A DNA stretch of 64,000 bases, from positions 76,788 through 140,787 of the forward strand of contig RQTK01000931.1 in assembly GCA_003991915.1 (NCBI GenBank). The letters run 5' to 3'. A program made the translations under genes and the position numbers. The notes below the pieces were generated by a model. That model searched no databases and was not told the origin of the DNA. It saw only the letters and a program-made list of their open reading frames with translations. Position 1 is the stretch's first letter; every line of letters begins with the position of its first letter. Positions 59,801-64,000 of this stretch are shown one piece after another. The stretch is from Elysia chlorotica. Lineage: Eukaryota; Mollusca; Gastropoda; Plakobranchidae.

Positions 59801-62800
59801 CAAATTCTTGCCATTGAAAGAAACTGTGCATGAGAGTGACGGTACCTCAAATGTTCAGTGCTCTGGGCTGAGAAAGGAGACATATAGGTCTGCTGTTCAA
59901 ATCTCTGAAGATGCCTCTACCTACGCACAGGGTTCTTCAGGAAACCTCAGGGAGGTAAAACTAATCAAAGATAGTTTTTCTACTTTACGTTTAACATCCG
60001 AGCAGCTGTCACTGCCTGTTTTTAATATTAATAATCCACAGCACTCCTCAAAGTCCAAGCAGATAAACTGTAATACCTACCAGTTAATATGCAGAACAAT
60101 TAAATTTTTTTAATGAATAAGAAAAGACAATGTTATTGGGTAGAGGCTTCAACTTCTTACACCCATAATGTCTGAGGCATAGACAGCCCCTCGCTCCCAA
60201 GATCCGAGATCTACAGGTACTCCTTTCTGCCATGGCAGAGATCCCTCACAAGCCTCCGTCGCAAATATGAACTTGTCAGGGAACATGTTGTGAGCATCGG
60301 AGATTAGACTAGCGGGGAAAAACGTATCCAGGTACCAGTGAATCCCAATACCAGCAATGTATTTACTTGCATCAGGATCTCCCAGAATCTGTGAACAGTT
60401 AAACATATGATGAATATGATGATTATTTCTATTATGCTGTTCCAAATATCAAAAGAAACTGTTTTAGTATTAAAAAAAGGGGGGGCCAAACTTACATGTA
60501 AAATCACAAGCAATCGTTGAGCCTTCAATGCAATATTTTATGTGCCATTTTTTTTCTTTGTGTATGTTTTATTTTCTAGGCAGTTCTGCATAATTCATTT
60601 ATTTGTAGTTTATATTTAATCACAATGGACAACAATTTACATTATTAGAATAGATTAACGTATGCAAAAAATGTATATTTCACTATGACTACATGTAGGC
60701 TAAACTTCTATGTCAAATTTCTCTGTAACAATGATCAATGGTAAGATATTATCTTGTCGGAATAAAGCTGACGCACACAAACAAAAACCTTTATTGATGT
60801 GAACCCACTCAGTAACTTTTGAAATAAAAAGACTTGTTCCAAGCTGCTCCTTTTTGCTTTTGCTCACCACTTTGGCCCAGTTAATGAGGAACAGCCTCTG
60901 GTCATCCAGCATCATGAGCTTCACATGTCCATAGCCCGCCTTTTCTAGCGCTGGCCCCAGATCCATCTTGATGAAGTCGCGGTACAGCTCCGGGGTGAAC
61001 CCCATGCACTGGAACGGAAACTCCGCCTCCAGCCCGTCGATCGGCTCATTCTGGCCTGTCATGCCCCAGAAACTGATATTCTGCTTTTCATACTCTTGAA
61101 GAAATCTGTAATAGAAAAAAGAGGCATTAAAAATGTCCATGTCTAATTAAAAGGTAAGGAATCATTATTTAACTTGTTCATTGTTGCGTCCACTTTTTTT
61201 ATTTCATATTTTTGTATGCTTGATTTTAAAGCTGGCCTAAAAGGCTGAATTAAAATTCAAGAGAAAGCTGAAAATCTATGTGTAAACATTAGGGAAGTAA
61301 AGTAAATATTTTGTTTCTTTACTAGGAGTAGGAACACATACATGACACTATAATATATAAATGGTTGAAAAAAGAGCAATAGACCTGTCTTGTGGTTTTT
61401 AACCCCAAACAGAAAATTGATCTCTAGATAGCCTAGTTTGTGTCAGATCTAGGGTACAGTTTCAGGCTAAGCTGTCTTAAAACAATAGTTTACAAGTCAC
61501 AGGAAAATCTAGGTGTTATATATTTAAGGTTTAAAATTAGGTGACTTAGCCTAGATGTACTTAAGGTTTTGTACTTACAGCACTTCAGCATATAAGTATA
61601 ATTTAGCCTAGGCGTAGAAACTGCAAAAGTGAACCCGGTTTAATTAAACATACAGAGTTGAGAATTGACCCCCCCCACCCCTACCCCACCCCAAGTCCCT
61701 TCTATGTTACATCAATGATTTATTAATTGACAATCAGTTCCTAACACTAGGCTGCTGTGAGAAAGGAAAGAGCAAAAAAAAAAACACTCAGGAATAAATT
61801 TACCGCACAAAGTAATTTGCCCAGGTTTTGTAATAGGGTCCGCCTGGCTTTCCAATGAGAGAACCCTTGCCTGTCATGTTCTTGTTGTCTTTCATCCACG
61901 CTGGGGCACTCCACGGACTGCCAAACATCTTAATAGGCATGGGGCTCATGTTGAAAGCCGCTTTAATATATGGAATCTGCACAGTAATAACAAATTTTGA
62001 CATTTACCAGGCTAGAAAATATTAAATAGCATAAAACTGTTGTTTCTTTCCAAGTGAAATGAAATACTTATCTGCATTAACTTGATACTTTAAATTTTAA
62101 TTTGACTTGAAAATATTACAGCAAACTTAAATATTATATTATTGACGGAAAAATGTTGCTGCTGGACAATTAAATGGTTTTCATCAACAGAACTATATAA
62201 TTATAAATCAAGATTAATTTATAGAGAACTGGTCTTTCTTTGGGTTCATTAAAAGTGTGTGATTTTTTAATATTTTAATATTACTTTTTTTTTTTACGCA
62301 TATTATACTTCCTTGGTCTCCCAGACAACAGATTTTTCCTTAAGTAAAACATGGTACATATTTTGGGGATTGAGTCTTCAACCTCTTTTTCTTGTAAGTG
62401 TAATGCTTTACCGGCTAAGATGTTATTCATTTGGATAGTAAACTAAAAAGTCTGCTGAAAAGATGCGATTTCTCTTTAAGTCAACAGATTATTGTTTTTT
62501 TCAACACTTAAAAAGCTCTGTTTCTTGGGGATAAAACAGTGAGATACTTAAAACATGAACATTAAACTATGTACACCTTATATGCTTTTATACATGATGG
62601 CTGCCTACTTTATAATAATTATACTAACTTTATACTTATGATCTTCATCCGTTAGAGAGAATTTGGTCAAATTCAAGTCCCCTGGAACATCATCATAAGA
62701 ATAGGGATGTGTTGAGAAATCACAGCTGGCCATGGGCACTCTTCCAATGGTGTATCCAACACCTGGAGTGGTAGAAATATTGAATAGAACAAACTTTTTG

Positions 62801-63346
62801 TACATCACAAACAATAATATGTCATATCCATAAAACTAGTTCAGTATGTGTTCAGTTTGCTCTTTAAATTTCTTAATTTGCTCACACATAATTATGCTTG
62901 GATGGTGCTATTGGTCGCTAATAAAAAAGTTGAGTTTTATCTACAACCAAAATTTCTGAGGCCCCTTTGTTAACGCAGCACGGAATGGATTGCTGAGTCA
63001 CGGTGAAAGGAAAGTGTGGTGAAGAAATATGGCAAACAATTACATGATGCCCATGAGAGGGGTAAAATTAGGACCCTAATTCTTGGTTTCCTAACCTTCT
63101 GTTAAAGATTATGAGACAGACTTTTTATATATATATAGAAAGAAAAGTGTTTATTTCATAATGATCAAAGTTTAACATTATAGTTTGACAAGAACACTTT
63201 ACCATCTCTGCCAAAATATGAAGCAAGGAGATTAGTTTGGGCACTGGAGGGTAAACTGGCGATGTTGATTCCTGCGGCGTCTGTAAACGCTCCACCAAAT
63301 CCATGGATTGCTTGACGGGTTTCACTAACATCCACTTGATAAATAA
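56874..63346 (-). CDS. GBA1: Lysosomal glucosylceramidase (GH30), 5' end beyond window
   Basis: Minus-strand exons: 63346-63203, 62762-62629, 61976-61804, 61105-60868, 60388-60161, then either 59331-59168 or 58856-58693, then 57587-57468 and 56970-56874 (TAA). All phases agree. GBA cleaves glucosylceramide to glucose and ceramide in the lysosome, helped by saposin C. The order matches human GBA1: [50 protein letters not shown], whose Glu is the acid/base (human E235); [35 protein letters not shown], whose Glu is the nucleophile (human E340); [23 protein letters not shown]; and a C-terminal beta domain ending SIQTVIW. Signal peptide and first ~70 mature residues are not visible; no further exon is seen between 63347 and 64000. 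It is intact over the visible part. The tandem alternative exon 6 is the striking feature. Confidence 0.96.
58693..58856 (-). CDS. GBA1: GBA alternative exon 6b
   Basis: Second 164-nt exon with the same phases, acceptor CTCACCAAG, donor GTGCGAT. It encodes the same segment with [16 protein letters not shown] and [13 protein letters not shown]. Of 54 whole codons, 42 give the same residue as exon 6a. Both copies keep the Trp, Asp and Asn positions of the family, so neither looks like a pseudo-exon. Confidence 0.92.
59168..59331 (-). CDS. GBA1: GBA alternative exon 6a
   Basis: 164-nt exon, acceptor CACGCAG, donor GTATTTG, entering in phase 0 and leaving in phase 2. It encodes [25 protein letters not shown] and [13 protein letters not shown]. 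It splices in frame from the exon ending at 60161 to the one starting at 57587. Its first residue, Asp, aligns by eye with human mature Asn370, the N370S Gaucher position. Confidence 0.92.
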
Positions 63347-64000
63347 CTGAGGAACAAGAAGTTAAGAATTGTTTTGAAAAATGTGTCTAAAACTTGTATG
63401 AATGAAACTGTTTTGACCATGCAAAATGCCCTTTAGTTTTTCCTTGACATAACTCAAATATCTATAAATAAATGCAGATAAATTCATAACAATCACTAGG
63501 AAACTACAAACAGAAGATGAAAACGATTTACTGTCCACCTCTCCATCAATTCTTAAAATCCTCTAGTTATGACCTTGTTTCATTCAAATACTAGGTTTCT
63601 GTTTACATTCAAATGTGAGTGTTCTTCCAAAGTATAGTTTAAAAGCTAAACCATTATATTCCTCATGTATTATCTAGAGCTTCTAATATATTGTTTTACA
63701 TAGAGAAAACATGAACAAGCAATAACTGATTACCTCAAAGGGACCAGCAAGATATCTTATGTGTTACTACCCATATACCTCAAAATTTCAAACTTCAAAT
63801 TGAAATTGTGTCATATTATCTTTTATAGATAGATGGACTTAATATTTCAGAGAACCCATTGCTTGGGTTTATATATACTCAATACCAGTTTTCATAATTA
63901 AAACATTATTTATTTACAACTTATAAATAAGTATGGTATGAAGATATGTTAGGTTTCATCATCGCTAACACTCTTGCTATGTTAATTAAAACCTGATAAA
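63347..64000. other. GBA intron or upstream region, no exon seen
   Basis: AT-rich. I searched the minus strand for the N-terminal GBA exons and found none, so they should lie beyond position 64000. Confidence 0.55.

Overview
This is a eukaryotic window, most likely from a mollusc and probably a gastropod. It is AT-rich with long simple-sequence arrays. The genes are split by GT-AG introns, and there are many copies of one tRNA-derived SINE. The coding exons match animal families. The gastropod assignment is inference from the repeat style; it was not checked against a database.

Layout. From 1 to about 7.5 kb I see no confident gene, only microsatellites and a roughly 2-kb minisatellite (5528-7560). 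A minus-strand, three-exon gene for a membrane-anchored SRPBCC/START-like protein lies at 7548-10581, and its stop codon sits in the last minisatellite unit. From 10.6 to 28.5 kb the window is gene-poor: SINEs, decayed LINE tails, a near-perfect 80-bp foldback, a TIR-bounded element, two assembly gaps and one candidate orphan exon.

From 28.5 kb it becomes gene-rich: an MLLT3/MLLT1 (AF9/ENL) orthologue with a YEATS domain (plus, 28520-32988); methylmalonyl-CoA epimerase MCEE (minus, 37427-39879); the GPI-anchor ethanolamine-phosphate transferase PIGO (plus, 41983-51210); and lysosomal glucosylceramidase GBA (minus, 56874-63346, its 5' end lying beyond the window). I reconstructed these gene models exon by exon, and every splice phase agrees.

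MLLT3/MCEE and PIGO/GBA are convergent pairs. MCEE and PIGO are divergent, with 2.1 kb between their start codons. The genes do not form one pathway: they serve transcription elongation, propionyl-CoA catabolism, ER GPI-anchor assembly and lysosomal sphingolipid breakdown.

The most interesting structure is in GBA. Two adjacent 164-nt exons encode alternative versions of the same active-site-proximal segment. Each enters in phase 0 and leaves in phase 2, so only one can be used per in-frame transcript. This predicts two glucocerebrosidase isoforms. Other notable points are a duplicated 3' splice site and a possible cassette exon in PIGO, a stop codon supplied by a minisatellite, and two long hairpins.
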